A stretch of 64,000 bases of DNA from JAEZJZ01 sp050949055 (GCA_050949055.1 JBMNFA010000001.1:558001-622000), one strand, 5' to 3'; shown: positions 49,263-58,334, numbered from the stretch's first letter. Notes: a model not told the origin generated them from the sequence alone. Program-made: numbers and translations.

Positions 49263-50720
49263 CTAAACTTCGTTTCTCCAGGCCTTGGGGGCGAGCAATG
49301 CAACGATCGTGAACAGCTCCAGTCTGCCCAGCAGCATCAGCCCGGCTAGAAATAGCGTTCCCAGATCGCTAAATCCGCTGAACGTACAGGACGGTCCAAC
49401 CACTCCAAAACCTGGTCCGATATTGCTCAAAGCCGATACGACAGCGCTGGCAGCGCTGATCAAGTCAATTCCTTCCAAAGAAATGGCGATCGTCCCCAGG
49501 ACGAAGATTAGCATGTACAGCACAAAGAAACTGGTGATTCCGGAGAGTTGATCGGAATTGACAACTTTCTGGTTCACCTTTACCGGAATTACCCCTCTGG
49601 GATGAAATATCTTGGAGATTTCCCGCCTGATCAATTTAAACAGCACCAGGATGCGGATACTCTTGATGCCACCCCCGGTTGAGCCGGCAGACGCACCGAC
49701 AAACATCAGCAGGAAGAGAATCGCTTTGCTGAAGGTCGGCCAGAGGTCGTAGTTGGTGGTGGCAAAGCCGGTGGTGGTAATCAAAGATCCGGTCTGAAAG
49801 AAGGAGTCTTTCAGCGCCAAACCAAAACTGTCATATTCTGAAGCGATGTTCAGACTGATCAGCGCAGCACTGACCATGATGATCCCTAAATAGAGACGCA
49901 GTTCCTCGTTCTTGAACACGTCCCGCCACTTGCCCTGGTAGAGAGAAAAGTAGAGTGAAAAGTTGATTCCGGACAAGACCATGAAGAAGGCAATCACCAT
50001 CTGTAGATACACGCTGTCATAGGCACCGATGCTGGCATTTCTGGTGGAAAAGCCACCGGTGCCCACGGTGCCAAAGGTGTTCAGGGCAGCCTCATACAGG
50101 CTCATTCCTCCCAAGCGCAACAAAACAATTTGAATCAACGTGATGGCAATGTAGGTGGTATAGAGTATCTTGGCGGTATCCTTGATCTTGGGCACGATCT
50201 TATCGGCCACCGGCCCTGGGCTCTCTGCTTTGAATATCTGAAAGCCCCCGACTCCCAAAGCGGGCAGCAGAGCCACGGTGAATACCAGAATTCCCATACC
50301 GCCAATCCAGTGGGTGAATGATCGCCAAAAGAGTATGCCCTGCGGCAGCGCTTCCACATCATCGACCAGGGTGGCCCCGGTGGTGGTGAAACCGGACACG
50401 GTCTCAAAGAAGGCATCGACAAAGCTGGGGATACTCCCTGACAGTACAAAAGGAAGCGCCCCGAATACGGAAATGAGCAACCAGCCCAAAGCGACGATGG
50501 CCAATCCCTCTTTGACCTTGATTTTTCCCTTGCCGGCTTTGGCTCTGGACATCGCCAGGCCAACAGCGCCAGCCGCCAGCATCGATGCCAGGAAGGCTGG
50601 TGCGTCTTGCTGCCGTAGAAAGACAGCAATCAGCCATGCTGGCAGCATCATCAGTGCCTCAAGGGCTAACAGCTCTCCCAATACCTTTACCACGACTCCA
50701 TAAGCCACGAAGAACGCCAC
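49263..50720 (-). CDS. trkH: Potassium uptake protein TrkH/KtrB family
   Basis: 485 residues, the four-times repeated membrane-pore-membrane K+ channel-like transporter. Filter-type segments include TVSGFTTTGATL, FGTVGTGGFSTRN, TTTGFATTNYDLWP and SNIGPGFGVVG. GSTGGGIKSIRILVLFKL is a conserved loop. It imports K+ with the cytosolic regulator TrkA encoded just upstream. The GTG at 50720 is a possible start, placing 62 bases inside trkA; a GTG four codons later is equally plausible. Confidence 0.93.
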   Translation of the reverse strand: MAFFVAYGVVVKVLGELLALEALMMLPAWLIAVFLRQQDAPAFLASMLAAGAVGLAMSRAKAGKGKIKVKEGLAIVALGWLLISVFGALPFVLSGSIPSFVDAFFETVSGFTTTGATLVDDVEALPQGILFWRSFTHWIGGMGILVFTVALLPALGVGGFQIFKAESPGPVADKIVPKIKDTAKILYTTYIAITLIQIVLLRLGGMSLYEAALNTFGTVGTGGFSTRNASIGAYDSVYLQMVIAFFMVLSGINFSLYFSLYQGKWRDVFKNEELRLYLGIIMVSAALISLNIASEYDSFGLALKDSFFQTGSLITTTGFATTNYDLWPTFSKAILFLLMFVGASAGSTGGGIKSIRILVLFKLIRREISKIFHPRGVIPVKVNQKVVNSDQLSGITSFFVLYMLIFVLGTIAISLEGIDLISAASAVVSALSNIGPGFGVVGPSCTFSGFSDLGTLFLAGLMLLGRLELFTIVALLAPKAWRNEV

Positions 50721-52065
50721 CTTTACTTGGCCTCATGAACACGTCCAACGCCTGTACATCCGTCGTCAAACAGAAAATGATCAGCCGGTCACCCGGTTGG
50801 ATGACGCTCCTACCGTTGGGGATGATCACCTGATTGCCGTGAACGATCGCTCCAATGATGATCCCTTTTGGCAACCCCAGCTCAGCCAGCGGCTTGCCGA
50901 CTACGGGCAAATTGCCGCCGACAATTACTTCGGTAACCTCCGCATTCCCACCCAACAGCAGGGACACGGAAACGACCCGGCCGCCGCGGATGAACTTGAG
51001 AATATCGCTGGCAGTGATGTTGGTCGGGTTGAACGCCACATCGATACCTAGCTTGTCTATCAACTGCGCATAGCTGGGCCGACTGATTTTGGCAATAGTC
51101 TTTCTCACGCCCGCCTGCTTGGCCATCAAACACATCAGTAGATTTTGCTCGTCGTAACCGGTTGCTCCAATAAACGCATCAGCCTGCGCCAGGTCTTCCT
51201 CTTCCAACAGATTGATATCTGTACCATCACCTTGGATAATCAGTGCGTTATGCAGCTTTTCCGAGAGGTAGCGACACCGCTCTTCATTCTGTTCCACAAT
51301 GGTCACCCGTATGCTGGCTCGAGTCAGCTGCTGTGCCAGGTAGAAGCCCACTTTACCCCCACCGATAATGAACGCCCGCTTGATGCTCTTGCGACCATTG
51401 GTGAGTTTGAACGTCTCGGCGAATTTGGCGATGCTGCTGCTTTCGCCCATCACGTGGATGGTGTCGTCTTCTATCAGCTCCGTATATCCGTGGGGGATGA
51501 TCATGTCGCCATTGCGCGAGATGGCGACAATTAACAGCCCTTCCATCAAGGGCAGATCCTTGAGCTTCTTGCCGACAAAATCAGCTGAATGGTTGATGTT
51601 GAAGTCAACCATTGACACCCGTCCTTTGGCGAAATCACCGGAATGGGAGTTATAACTTTTCAATAAATAACGGACCATTTCGTTAGCTGTGGCCAAATCA
51701 GGGTTGACCACGTGATCTATTCCCATTTCGGACTTGAGAAAGTCCAGTTGTGCGCTATATTCCGGGTTGCGAATTCTGGCGATAGTGCGTTGGCAGCCAA
51801 GCTTCTTGGCCAGACTGCAGATAATCGCATTGGTTTCGTCGCTGCCGGTGCAAGAGATCAGCAAATCGTACGTGCTGATACCGAGCTCTCGCAAAGTGGC
51901 AACTTCCACTCCATTGGCCGTTACCGCCAGCGCATCCAGGTGATCGCTCAGTCTATCGATCACTCGTGCATTAGAATCTACTATGGTTACATCAATATCC
52001 CCATTGAGCATCGATTCAGCTAGTTTATATCCCAACTTACCCGCACCGATAACCATGACCTTCAT
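50659..52065 (-). CDS. trkA: Trk system potassium uptake regulator TrkA
   Basis: 468 residues with two RCK units. Each has a Rossmann NAD(H)-binding start (MKVMVIGAGKLGYKLAESM and RAFIIGGGKVGFYLAQQL) followed by a TrkA-C ligand-binding domain. It gates TrkH in response to nucleotides. ATG at 52065 is chosen behind GGAAGGTGG and gives the family start; the upstream extension is not conserved. The 3' end overlaps trkH. A sigma-A-like promoter lies upstream. Confidence 0.94.
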   Translation of the reverse strand: MKVMVIGAGKLGYKLAESMLNGDIDVTIVDSNARVIDRLSDHLDALAVTANGVEVATLRELGISTYDLLISCTGSDETNAIICSLAKKLGCQRTIARIRNPEYSAQLDFLKSEMGIDHVVNPDLATANEMVRYLLKSYNSHSGDFAKGRVSMVDFNINHSADFVGKKLKDLPLMEGLLIVAISRNGDMIIPHGYTELIEDDTIHVMGESSSIAKFAETFKLTNGRKSIKRAFIIGGGKVGFYLAQQLTRASIRVTIVEQNEERCRYLSEKLHNALIIQGDGTDINLLEEEDLAQADAFIGATGYDEQNLLMCLMAKQAGVRKTIAKISRPSYAQLIDKLGIDVAFNPTNITASDILKFIRGGRVVSVSLLLGGNAEVTEVIVGGNLPVVGKPLAELGLPKGIIIGAIVHGNQVIIPNGRSVIQPGDRLIIFCLTTDVQALDVFMRPSKGGVLRGLWSRGKGIGRAVSP

Positions 52066-52117
52066 GATGCCACCTTCCTTTCTGTCCAAGTTGAGCATCA
52101 ACCTGATGGTCTATTTC

Positions 52118-52146
52118 ATCATCTAAGAATTGTACGTTTTTGTCAA
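52118..52146 (-). promoter_or_regulatory. Sigma-A promoter of trkA-trkH
   Basis: On the minus strand TTGACA (52146-52141), 17 bases, GATGAT (52123-52118). The -35 is perfect, the -10 matches 4 of 6. Confidence 0.5.
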
Positions 52147-52339
52147 TGTGCAGGACAGGAAACTCGTCCTTATTGCGGAAATCGCAGAGCTGTCACCAGC
52201 GCTACTGTCTTTGGCCGGAGGCTACTGTATAATGGGAGAAACAAGACCACGATGTGAAGAGTGGCTTGCGACACGCGTCTGCAGCAGCACAACAAGCGCC
52301 CGCAGGGCAAAAGACAACCGAATTGAGGTGCGCCGAGCG

Positions 52340-53299
52340 ATGAGCATCCTGAGACTGTTGCTCTCTGCCTATCCTAATCCCATTTCAGGTGAGCAGATGG
52401 CCAAAGACCTGACTATCTCCCGTTCCGCTGTGTGGAAAAAGATTAAAGCATTGGAGCAAATCGGCATAGAGGTTTCTGGCAAGCAAAACAGCGGATATCG
52501 GCTGGAGCGATGGCCCAACCTGATGTTGCCGGAATTGCTGATGCATTTCCGCAAAGCGGTGACGTTGGGCGAACCGATTTACTATCAAGAGTCTATCGGA
52601 AGCACCAACGACTGGGCCAAACAGTTGGCGCAAGGCGGTGCTACCGCTGGCACGTTGGTTGTGGCAGAGGAACAAACGGCCGGACGAGGTCGGAGAGGGA
52701 GAAGCTGGCTGTCGCAACCGGGTGCCGGCATATTTGCTTCGCTGGTCCTCCGCCCCAGCTTACCGCCGGAGAGGATTCCTCTGCTGACTTTGACGCTGGG
52801 AATTGCGCTGGTGCAGACACTCAGGGAGTATGGACTGACAGAGGCATGGCTGAAGTGGCCTAACGATGTCTGGGTGGGAAGAAAGAAGCTGGCTGGCATT
52901 CTGGCTGAACTGGCGGGACAATTGGATCAAGTGGATTGGGTAGTCTTGGGCATGGGCATCAATACCCATCAAGCAGAGTTCCCCGCAGAGTTGGCCGCTA
53001 TAGCCACCTCATACCTGCGGGAAACGGGCCAGGATGTCCAGCGAGCAGCATTGCTCTGTGACGCCTTGCACAGTCTGGAACGGCTGCTGCCACTGTTGCA
53101 GCAATCTTCACTTGACGGGTTGATGGAGCAATGGCAGAGTTGCGACCGGCTGATCGGCCAACAGGTGCGCGCCATCACCCCCAGCGGCACCATTCATGGC
53201 CAAGCCCGGGGCATTACTGCCAACGGTGCCTTGGTGCTCCGCTTAGCCGATGGCAGTGAGCAAACGATCATGGCCGGAGATGTCTCCTTGCGTTTCTAG
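52340..53299 (+). CDS. birA: Bifunctional biotin--[acetyl-CoA-carboxylase] ligase and biotin repressor BirA
   Basis: 319 residues. An N-terminal winged helix (ISGEQMAKDLTISRSAVWKKIKALEQIG) shows it is the DNA-binding bifunctional type. The ligase domain has SIGSTNDWAKQLA, GRGRRGRSWLSQPGAG (biotinyl-5'-AMP loop) and WLKWPNDVWVGRKKLAGIL; a small SH3-like C-terminal domain ends the protein. It attaches biotin to carboxylases and represses biotin genes. ATG at 52340 behind GAGGTG; a longer frame upstream has no similarity. Its operator stands before the convergent gene bioY. Confidence 0.94.
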   Translation: MSILRLLLSAYPNPISGEQMAKDLTISRSAVWKKIKALEQIGIEVSGKQNSGYRLERWPNLMLPELLMHFRKAVTLGEPIYYQESIGSTNDWAKQLAQGGATAGTLVVAEEQTAGRGRRGRSWLSQPGAGIFASLVLRPSLPPERIPLLTLTLGIALVQTLREYGLTEAWLKWPNDVWVGRKKLAGILAELAGQLDQVDWVVLGMGINTHQAEFPAELAAIATSYLRETGQDVQRAALLCDALHSLERLLPLLQQSSLDGLMEQWQSCDRLIGQQVRAITPSGTIHGQARGITANGALVLRLADGSEQTIMAGDVSLRF

Positions 53300-53399
53300 C
53301 ACCGTTCTGTCTGCGGACCAGTCCTGCGAATCTGCTCACTGTTCGCCGAACTGGCCCCAGCCATTTCTTGATGCTCCTACCGGCTCAGCAGCGGCGCGA

Positions 53400-53951
53400 T
53401 CACCTTTGTAGGCGACGCAACACTGTCGCCGCCAAGCAGCTAGCCAGGCCGGCCTTCAACAGATCAAAGCCTACAAAGGGCAGCATGCCGACCACCAGTA
53501 GTTGCGGCAAGGACAGGGTTTTGTCCAACAGATAGCGCAGCACAATATACAGATACGGCAGCCCCACGGCGTATAACACCATTAGGCCGGCCAGAGATGC
53601 TAAGAAGAGCTGAAACGGGCTGCGCCAACGCCGCCACTCCACCAGGGCACCGATGACATAGGCCGCAAGAATGTACCCGATTACAAAGCCGAAGCTAGGC
53701 TGCAGCACATAGCTCAGTCCGGCAAAAGGAGGCTTGGCAAACACGGGTACACCGAGCACACCCAGCAAGGTGTACACCAACAGACTAAGGGCACCTTGCC
53801 TGCGCAGCAGCAGCCCAGCCAAGACCACAAAAAAGGGCACCAGGCTGAACGGCACGGCGGCCTCACCGCCGAGACGCAGAGAGACGGCCGCTGCAATGTG
53901 CAAGGCCGCGAACAGCCCGACCATAGTCAGGTCACGGGTAGTCAGCTTCAT
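53400..53951 (-). CDS. bioY: Biotin transporter BioY
   Basis: 183 residues, about six membrane segments. LFAALHIAAAVSLRLGGEAAVPFSLVPFFVVLAGLLL, LGVLGVPVFA and GLSYVLQPSFGFVIGYILAAYVIG are BioY (ECF S-component) features. It captures biotin and works alone or with a shared ECF module. A BirA-type operator overlaps the region just upstream, so it should be repressed when biotin is plentiful. Start ATG at 53951 with GGAG nine bases before. Confidence 0.93.
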   Translation of the reverse strand: MKLTTRDLTMVGLFAALHIAAAVSLRLGGEAAVPFSLVPFFVVLAGLLLRRQGALSLLVYTLLGVLGVPVFAKPPFAGLSYVLQPSFGFVIGYILAAYVIGALVEWRRWRSPFQLFLASLAGLMVLYAVGLPYLYIVLRYLLDKTLSLPQLLVVGMLPFVGFDLLKAGLASCLAATVLRRLQR

Positions 53952-53977
53952 CTTTGATCACTCCAATCGCTGGAGCA

Positions 53978-54009
53978 ATGTTAACCCGACTGGCGCACAA
54001 AGTCAACAA
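53978..54009. promoter_or_regulatory. BirA operator of bioY
   Basis: On the minus strand TTGTTGACT (54009-54001), 14 bases, GGTTAACAT (53986-53978): an inverted repeat in the BirA-operator form TTGTAAACC-N14/15-GGTTTACAA. The bioY start is 27 bases downstream. Confidence 0.75.
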
Positions 54010-54028
54010 TATCATTTTGGAAGATCAG

Positions 54029-54052
54029 AAATCGCCCCTATTGGGGCGATTT
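54029..54052. terminator. Hairpin with a stop codon in its loop
   Basis: AAATCGCCCC and GGGGCGATTT are perfect 10-bp complements around a 4-base loop. The stop of the small minus-strand frame at 54038 falls at the loop. Only short T runs follow on either strand. Confidence 0.5.
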
Positions 54053-54184
54053 GCTTTGCTCGATGCTGTTCCAATACAAATAGTTCTCGTTTTTCTGCAG
54101 CCCGCTGGGCTCTTCGTTGTACCCTTGTTCTGTGCGTGCCGGGCGCAACTTGTCGCCAAGGCGGCTGCGTCTCTGCCAGCGCAT
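54038..54184 (-). CDS. Possible small hydrophilic protein
   Basis: 48 residues (starts MRWQRRSRLGDKLRPART), very basic at first and polar throughout, with no recognised family. Support comes from a good ribosome site (GGAGG six bases before the ATG at 54184) and a hairpin at the stop. A 63-residue frame overlaps it in another phase (54012-54203) but lacks a ribosome site. It lies between bioY and the activase gene. Confidence 0.4.
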   Translation of the reverse strand: MRWQRRSRLGDKLRPARTEQGYNEEPSGLQKNENYLYWNSIEQSKSPQ

Positions 54185-54266
54185 TGGACACCTCCTCGCT
54201 CATGCCTGCTGTTATTATCCCCTGCGTTCATGTTAGGCAAAGAGGTATTTGCTGCTTTGTCTGCTA

Positions 54267-55244
54267 TCAGTTGTCAGCGACGACGGCCTTAACTTGACTC
54301 CACTTGCCGCAACGATCCCCCCATCGGGCGACGCACTGGCCATCGATTACGAACTCGACCACCTCGCAGTTGTTGGCGCATCCGGAGCAGTCTATCGTTC
54401 GCGCCTGACAGTTGGCGGTGGCCACGTTGAACCCCCGGAAGCGGGTGCGCTTCTGCTGCTGTTCCACCGACCGCCGGGCGAGGATGGCTGCCCCTACAGC
54501 CCCCATCACGCTAAAGTGCTCGGGTATCACCAGCTCGGTTTGCAGCGCCTCTTCAAAGGCGCGCCGAATGCCAATGTTGGCTGCGACCCCGCCCTGAAAG
54601 ACTACCGTAGGGCGAATGTCCTTGCCTTTGGCCACATTGCTCAAATAGTTACGAACCAAGGCGTCACAGAGGCCGCGCACGATCTCTGCTGTGGGATGCC
54701 CCATCTGTTGTTTGTGAATCATATCCGACTCGGCAAATACGGCGCAGCGCCCAGCAATGCGTGTGCCCTGTTTGGCGTCCATTGCCAGAGGGCCTAACTC
54801 AGAGATGTCTATCCCCAGTCGGGCGGCCTGGCGGTCCAAGAATGATCCTGTCCCGGCAGCACAGACTGTGTTCATGGCGAAATCGACCACCACACCATCC
54901 CGCAAGATGATGATCTTGGAGTCCTGACCTCCTATCTCCAACACCGTCTGCGCCTCACTATGGGTGGCTAACGCTGCCACCGCATGGGCTGTGATCTCGT
55001 TCTTGATGCAGTCTGCTCCAATCAGGTGAGCTGCTAGCTGCCTACCGCTGCCGGTGGTGCCGCAGGCGACAATCTCCCCATCGGGCGGCAGCAGGGGCTC
55101 TAGTTGGGCCAACCCAGACTGTACCACCTTAATTGGGTTGCCTCTAGTGCGCAAATAGAGATCGCAGCACACCTGTCCAGTTTCGTCCACGACTACCAGA
55201 TTTGTGCTCACCGAGCCGACGTCAACGCCTAATGACAAGCGCAT
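54267..55244 (-). CDS. 2-hydroxyacyl-CoA dehydratase activase-type ATPase (BadF/BadG/BcrA/BcrD family)
   Basis: 325 residues. ASKHA-fold ATPase: GVDVGSVSTNLVVVDETG (phosphate 1), VLEIGGQDSKIIIL (phosphate 2), NTVCAAGTGSFLDRQAARLG (the Cys that helps bind the bridging [4Fe-4S] cluster) and FQGGVAANIGIRRAFEEAL. An extra Cys-rich C-terminal stretch (TIDCSGCANNCEV) is not in the simplest activators. It uses ATP to inject low-potential electrons into a partner, here surely the two dehydratase-like proteins encoded just upstream. Start ATG at 55244. Confidence 0.92.
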   Translation of the reverse strand: MRLSLGVDVGSVSTNLVVVDETGQVCCDLYLRTRGNPIKVVQSGLAQLEPLLPPDGEIVACGTTGSGRQLAAHLIGADCIKNEITAHAVAALATHSEAQTVLEIGGQDSKIIILRDGVVVDFAMNTVCAAGTGSFLDRQAARLGIDISELGPLAMDAKQGTRIAGRCAVFAESDMIHKQQMGHPTAEIVRGLCDALVRNYLSNVAKGKDIRPTVVFQGGVAANIGIRRAFEEALQTELVIPEHFSVMGAVGAAILARRSVEQQQKRTRFRGFNVATANCQARTIDCSGCANNCEVVEFVIDGQCVARWGDRCGKWSQVKAVVADN

Positions 55245-55270
55245 AGCCCTACTAACCTCCTCAGCCCCTT

Positions 55271-56410
55271 CTACAGAACCTGCGGTGCCAATCTGTTGTG
55301 ATGATCATGGTGGCGGCTATCGGCTGCCGTTTCCTGTCTGGCCTGACGCTGCCCGAGCATATCCAGAAAGGCCTCCAGCCTAGTCTGCACTCCTGCTTCA
55401 GCCGAGTGCTCGTCCAGTGCCAAAGTCATGCTGGGAAGCTGCAAATCACGGCTGATTGTTGGCAGAATGCTCTCGGCAATAATCTCTGGCATGCAGGTCA
55501 ACGGCAGGACTTGCACCACCCCGTCAAAACCAGCTAGTGAATAGTGTACGGCGTTGCCAATTGTCTCCAGCCCGTGCCCCCCCACCCGCTGGGGCAGATA
55601 GGGCCTGGCCAGCCGTTCAATATGGCGGGCGTGGCGGCGCATGCGGAAATCTGGAATCAAGTGCTCCTTCACCCAGTGGGAACTGTACATATTCCGCTCC
55701 ACAATCGCACCCAGTTCGCCCAGCTTCTCAGCCACCCCCAAGTTAACTGAGCGCTCTATCAACATGTAGATCTCGCCCAGAACAGCGATTTTCAGCGGAC
55801 GACCGGAAGGCGGTTTCAAGATGGAGTCAAGTTGCTGCGAGACTTCCTTGGCAATTGCTCGGAGCTCAGCCTGGCTGGCAGCCTGGTCGACCCGTCGAAT
55901 CGTCTGCTCGAATAGTCGGGTGCAGGCTCCGACTTCCTTTTCGCGATAGCGTTGCCGCATCAACTCCGCCTCCAACCGGTCCAGGTAGGACACCTTGGCC
56001 AGGCAGAAGCGCACCAGGGACACCAATCTGGACCACGGGAAGGAGACACCTAACGAACGAACCGCCTTAGCGATTTCCTGCACGAAGTTATCGCGCTCCA
56101 GCACGATTACCTCAACGCCCAGCCCCAGATCCTCCAGAATCTCCCGCTGCACCTCAGCGTAATAGCCCAGGCGACAGGGGCCGATCCCTCCCACCATGAA
56201 GATCACATCAGCGCCGGCTTCGATGGCTTCCAGATAGTTGCCCAAATTCACCTTAAATGGCAGGCAAATAGACTCCGGGGCCACCTTCACACCTAGTTCC
56301 AAAGTTTTGCGGGTGATCGCCGGGGGCACCACCACGTCAAATCCGATTTCCGATAATAGGTATCTAATCCCCACCCAAGAACTGCCCATATGGGGAAAGG
56401 TCACACGCAC
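55271..56410 (-). CDS. 2-hydroxyacyl-CoA dehydratase/DUF2229-like iron-sulfur protein
   Basis: 379 residues. VRVTFPHMGSSWVGIRYLL, VAPESICLPFKVNLGNYLEAIE and VGGIGPCRLGYYAEVQREIL, plus LTCMPEIIAESILP late on, give three conserved Cys fit for a [4Fe-4S] or double-cubane cluster. The C-terminal LALDEHSAEAGVQTRLEAFLDML is nearly repeated in the next protein, so the two are paralogues. I choose the GTG at 56410 behind GGAGGAAG; the longer frame upstream overlaps its neighbour and is a shadow. Substrate unknown: may be a double-cubane cluster protein rather than an acyl-CoA dehydratase. Confidence 0.82.
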   Translation of the reverse strand: MRVTFPHMGSSWVGIRYLLSEIGFDVVVPPAITRKTLELGVKVAPESICLPFKVNLGNYLEAIEAGADVIFMVGGIGPCRLGYYAEVQREILEDLGLGVEVIVLERDNFVQEIAKAVRSLGVSFPWSRLVSLVRFCLAKVSYLDRLEAELMRQRYREKEVGACTRLFEQTIRRVDQAASQAELRAIAKEVSQQLDSILKPPSGRPLKIAVLGEIYMLIERSVNLGVAEKLGELGAIVERNMYSSHWVKEHLIPDFRMRRHARHIERLARPYLPQRVGGHGLETIGNAVHYSLAGFDGVVQVLPLTCMPEIIAESILPTISRDLQLPSMTLALDEHSAEAGVQTRLEAFLDMLGQRQARQETAADSRHHDHHNRLAPQVL

Positions 56411-57354
56411 GATACTTCCTCCCTCCAGGCCAACATATCCAGGAAGGCCTCCAGACGGGTAAGCATACCCGCCTCTCCTGTGTGCTCGTCCATGGTCAAG
56501 AGCATAAAGGGCTTGCTGTAGCGACGCGCGGCTCGCTCTGCCATGTCCGCCACCAACGACTCCAGTCCACAGCCAAAAGAGGCCAAGTGAATGATGCCGC
56601 GTATATCTGCACGCTGCGAGTAGTGAACCGCACTGCCCAGGACTCTCCTGCCCAATGACCAAAACAGTTGCTTGCGCAACTGGCTGTTGGCCTGTTGTAG
56701 CGTCTTTTCGGATAGCATCTCCGGCGTATATACCCGGTAGCCCCACTGCTGCAGTCTATTGATCAGATTGAGATTCAGATATCCATCGTAGAGATCGTAG
56801 GGATGGCCGATCACTGCCACCGAACGATTGCTGGCTGGGACGGCCGGTTGTTCAGCATCCAACTCAGGCAATCGTCCGCAGCGGAGACGTTTTTGATGTT
56901 CGCGCAATTCGCCAAGTCCTGTCCTAAAGGCGCGGTAGACTTGTAGGGGATTCTGATTGATGCCCTCGGCGGCGCAACGCAATGCTCGATAGATACCACG
57001 AATCCCCAGCCGCAAGTTGATCGTCGGCTCGATAATCGGCGGAAGATTAGGTATGGTAAAGCGGACCATATCCGCTAAGCCAATTAATTTGGGGCAGCTG
57101 TAAGTGCCAGGCTGCACACTGACCACCTTGGGGATGAACAATGCGTCAACGCGCTGACTGAGATCGAGCACATGCCCGTGCATCACCTTCACCGGATAAC
57201 AGGCTTCATCGCAAGCAACGCGCACGCCATCATTGGCGATATCCACGTTGGTGGGAGAAGAGACAATTACTTCACAACCTATCTCACGAAAGAAACCTTT
57301 CCATAGGGGATAATAGTCGAAGTATAACAGAGCTCTAGGGATACCGATCCGCAA
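56401..57354 (-). CDS. 2-hydroxyacyl-CoA dehydratase/DUF2229-like iron-sulfur protein
   Basis: 317 residues. RIGIPRALLYFDYYPLWKGFFREIGCEVIVS is the DUF2229 opening; VACDEACYPVKVMHGHVLDL, PGTYSCPKLIGL and ASFGCGLESL supply Cys ligands. It ends LTMDEHTGEAGMLTRLEAFLDML, almost the same as its neighbour. First gene of a three-gene operon with the second DUF2229-like subunit (10-base overlap) and the activase. TTG at 57354 six bases after GGAGGTGG. The reaction is not known. Confidence 0.82.
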   Translation of the reverse strand: MRIGIPRALLYFDYYPLWKGFFREIGCEVIVSSPTNVDIANDGVRVACDEACYPVKVMHGHVLDLSQRVDALFIPKVVSVQPGTYSCPKLIGLADMVRFTIPNLPPIIEPTINLRLGIRGIYRALRCAAEGINQNPLQVYRAFRTGLGELREHQKRLRCGRLPELDAEQPAVPASNRSVAVIGHPYDLYDGYLNLNLINRLQQWGYRVYTPEMLSEKTLQQANSQLRKQLFWSLGRRVLGSAVHYSQRADIRGIIHLASFGCGLESLVADMAERAARRYSKPFMLLTMDEHTGEAGMLTRLEAFLDMLAWREEVSCV

Positions 57355-57440
57355 GGGCCCACCTCCTCACTGTGAAGTCTAGCCAAAGCCGCTTGGGGCC
57401 AAACCCACATGCTACCTTACCCCGCTTCAGGAAAAATATA

Positions 57441-57476
57441 CAAACAGAAAGCCAGGTGCCGCTTAGCAGCCCTGGC
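57441..57476 (-). terminator. Terminator after the NIF3-like gene
   Basis: On the minus strand GCCAGG-GCTGC pairs with GCGGC-A-CCTGGC (one G-T pair, one bulge), followed by TTTCTGTTTG. Confidence 0.55.
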
Positions 57477-57506
57477 CCAGATAAGTAGTTTGAACTAGTC
57501 TATAGC

Positions 57507-58334
57507 TCAGTTGGGGTCGATTACCCCGCTCATGCGCACAACCTCGACTCCCTTTTCTTCCAGTGCACTCAGCAACTGGTTGATACCGATGGAATCGCTG
57601 GCCATGTGTCCGGCCACAATCACATTGCCGATGTTTTGCTCTTTGATGGCGTTGATCACATCTTCCGGCATGTGCATGGAGATGGTGGTTCCTACTCCAG
57701 CAGCAAAGTATGCCTTAAGGACATCTACTCCGCCGTTGGTGCCACCGGCCATGATCACAAACGGTTTACCAGCATAGTCAGTGCTCTTGCCGACACGGAT
57801 TACTGGGCCGCTGAGGGTCTTCTGGTACTCCGGAATCTCCATCAAGGCGTCGATGATGTCCTGCAGTGTGGCATATTTGTTGTCGCCGATGGCTTGGTCA
57901 ATATGTTTCTGTACCGCACGCTCCGCCAGAATATCTGTAGGGGTGTGAATGCTCACCAACGGCATGCCCAGCAGTCGGGCAGCTGACGAAGCCTGATCGT
58001 AGTTGCCAGCATGTCTGGCGCGCTCCACCTGGCCAACCTTCTTGGCCAGCGCCTTCTGGGCTTGATTGATGGGGATGCCGGCATCCATCATGCGCTCAAT
58101 CTGCCGCTGCATCACTCTTGTGAAGTCAGAACGGGTGGAACCTCCCACCGGATGGTGACCGATAACACAGTCGCAGCCCAGTTGCTTGGCCAGGAGCATC
58201 TCGGCAGTGCCCATGTCCACCCCGACCAGCACCTTCTTGATGTTCTCTCCGGGCACCAGCACCGCCGAGTCCGCCGGAACTTCCTTCAGCCCGGCCAGGT
58301 CCAAGGCCAACTGCATGATCTGTTCAGTATTCAT
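57507..58334 (-). CDS. NIF3-like (DUF34) metal-binding protein
   Basis: 275 residues. NIF3 features: VLVGVDMGTAEMLLAKQLGCDCVIGHHPVGG (HHP metal site, about residue 60) and C-terminal VIVAGHMASDSIGINQLLSAL (GHxxSE-like second metal site). NIF3 proteins bind two metal ions; proposed roles include GTP cyclohydrolase I-like chemistry, but the function is unsettled. An insert of about 60 residues between (NQAQKALAKKVGQVERARHAGNY) is unlike short NIF3 proteins. ATG at 58334 behind GGGAGG; the longer frame lacks support. Confidence 0.75.
   Translation of the reverse strand: MNTEQIMQLALDLAGLKEVPADSAVLVPGENIKKVLVGVDMGTAEMLLAKQLGCDCVIGHHPVGGSTRSDFTRVMQRQIERMMDAGIPINQAQKALAKKVGQVERARHAGNYDQASSAARLLGMPLVSIHTPTDILAERAVQKHIDQAIGDNKYATLQDIIDALMEIPEYQKTLSGPVIRVGKSTDYAGKPFVIMAGGTNGGVDVLKAYFAAGVGTTISMHMPEDVINAIKEQNIGNVIVAGHMASDSIGINQLLSALEEKGVEVVRMSGVIDPN

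Noticed and set aside
56411..56746. 112-codon N-terminal extension of the dehydratase-like protein
   Set aside because: It lies antiphase inside the neighbouring conserved gene; a GTG with ribosome site at 56410 gives the family length.
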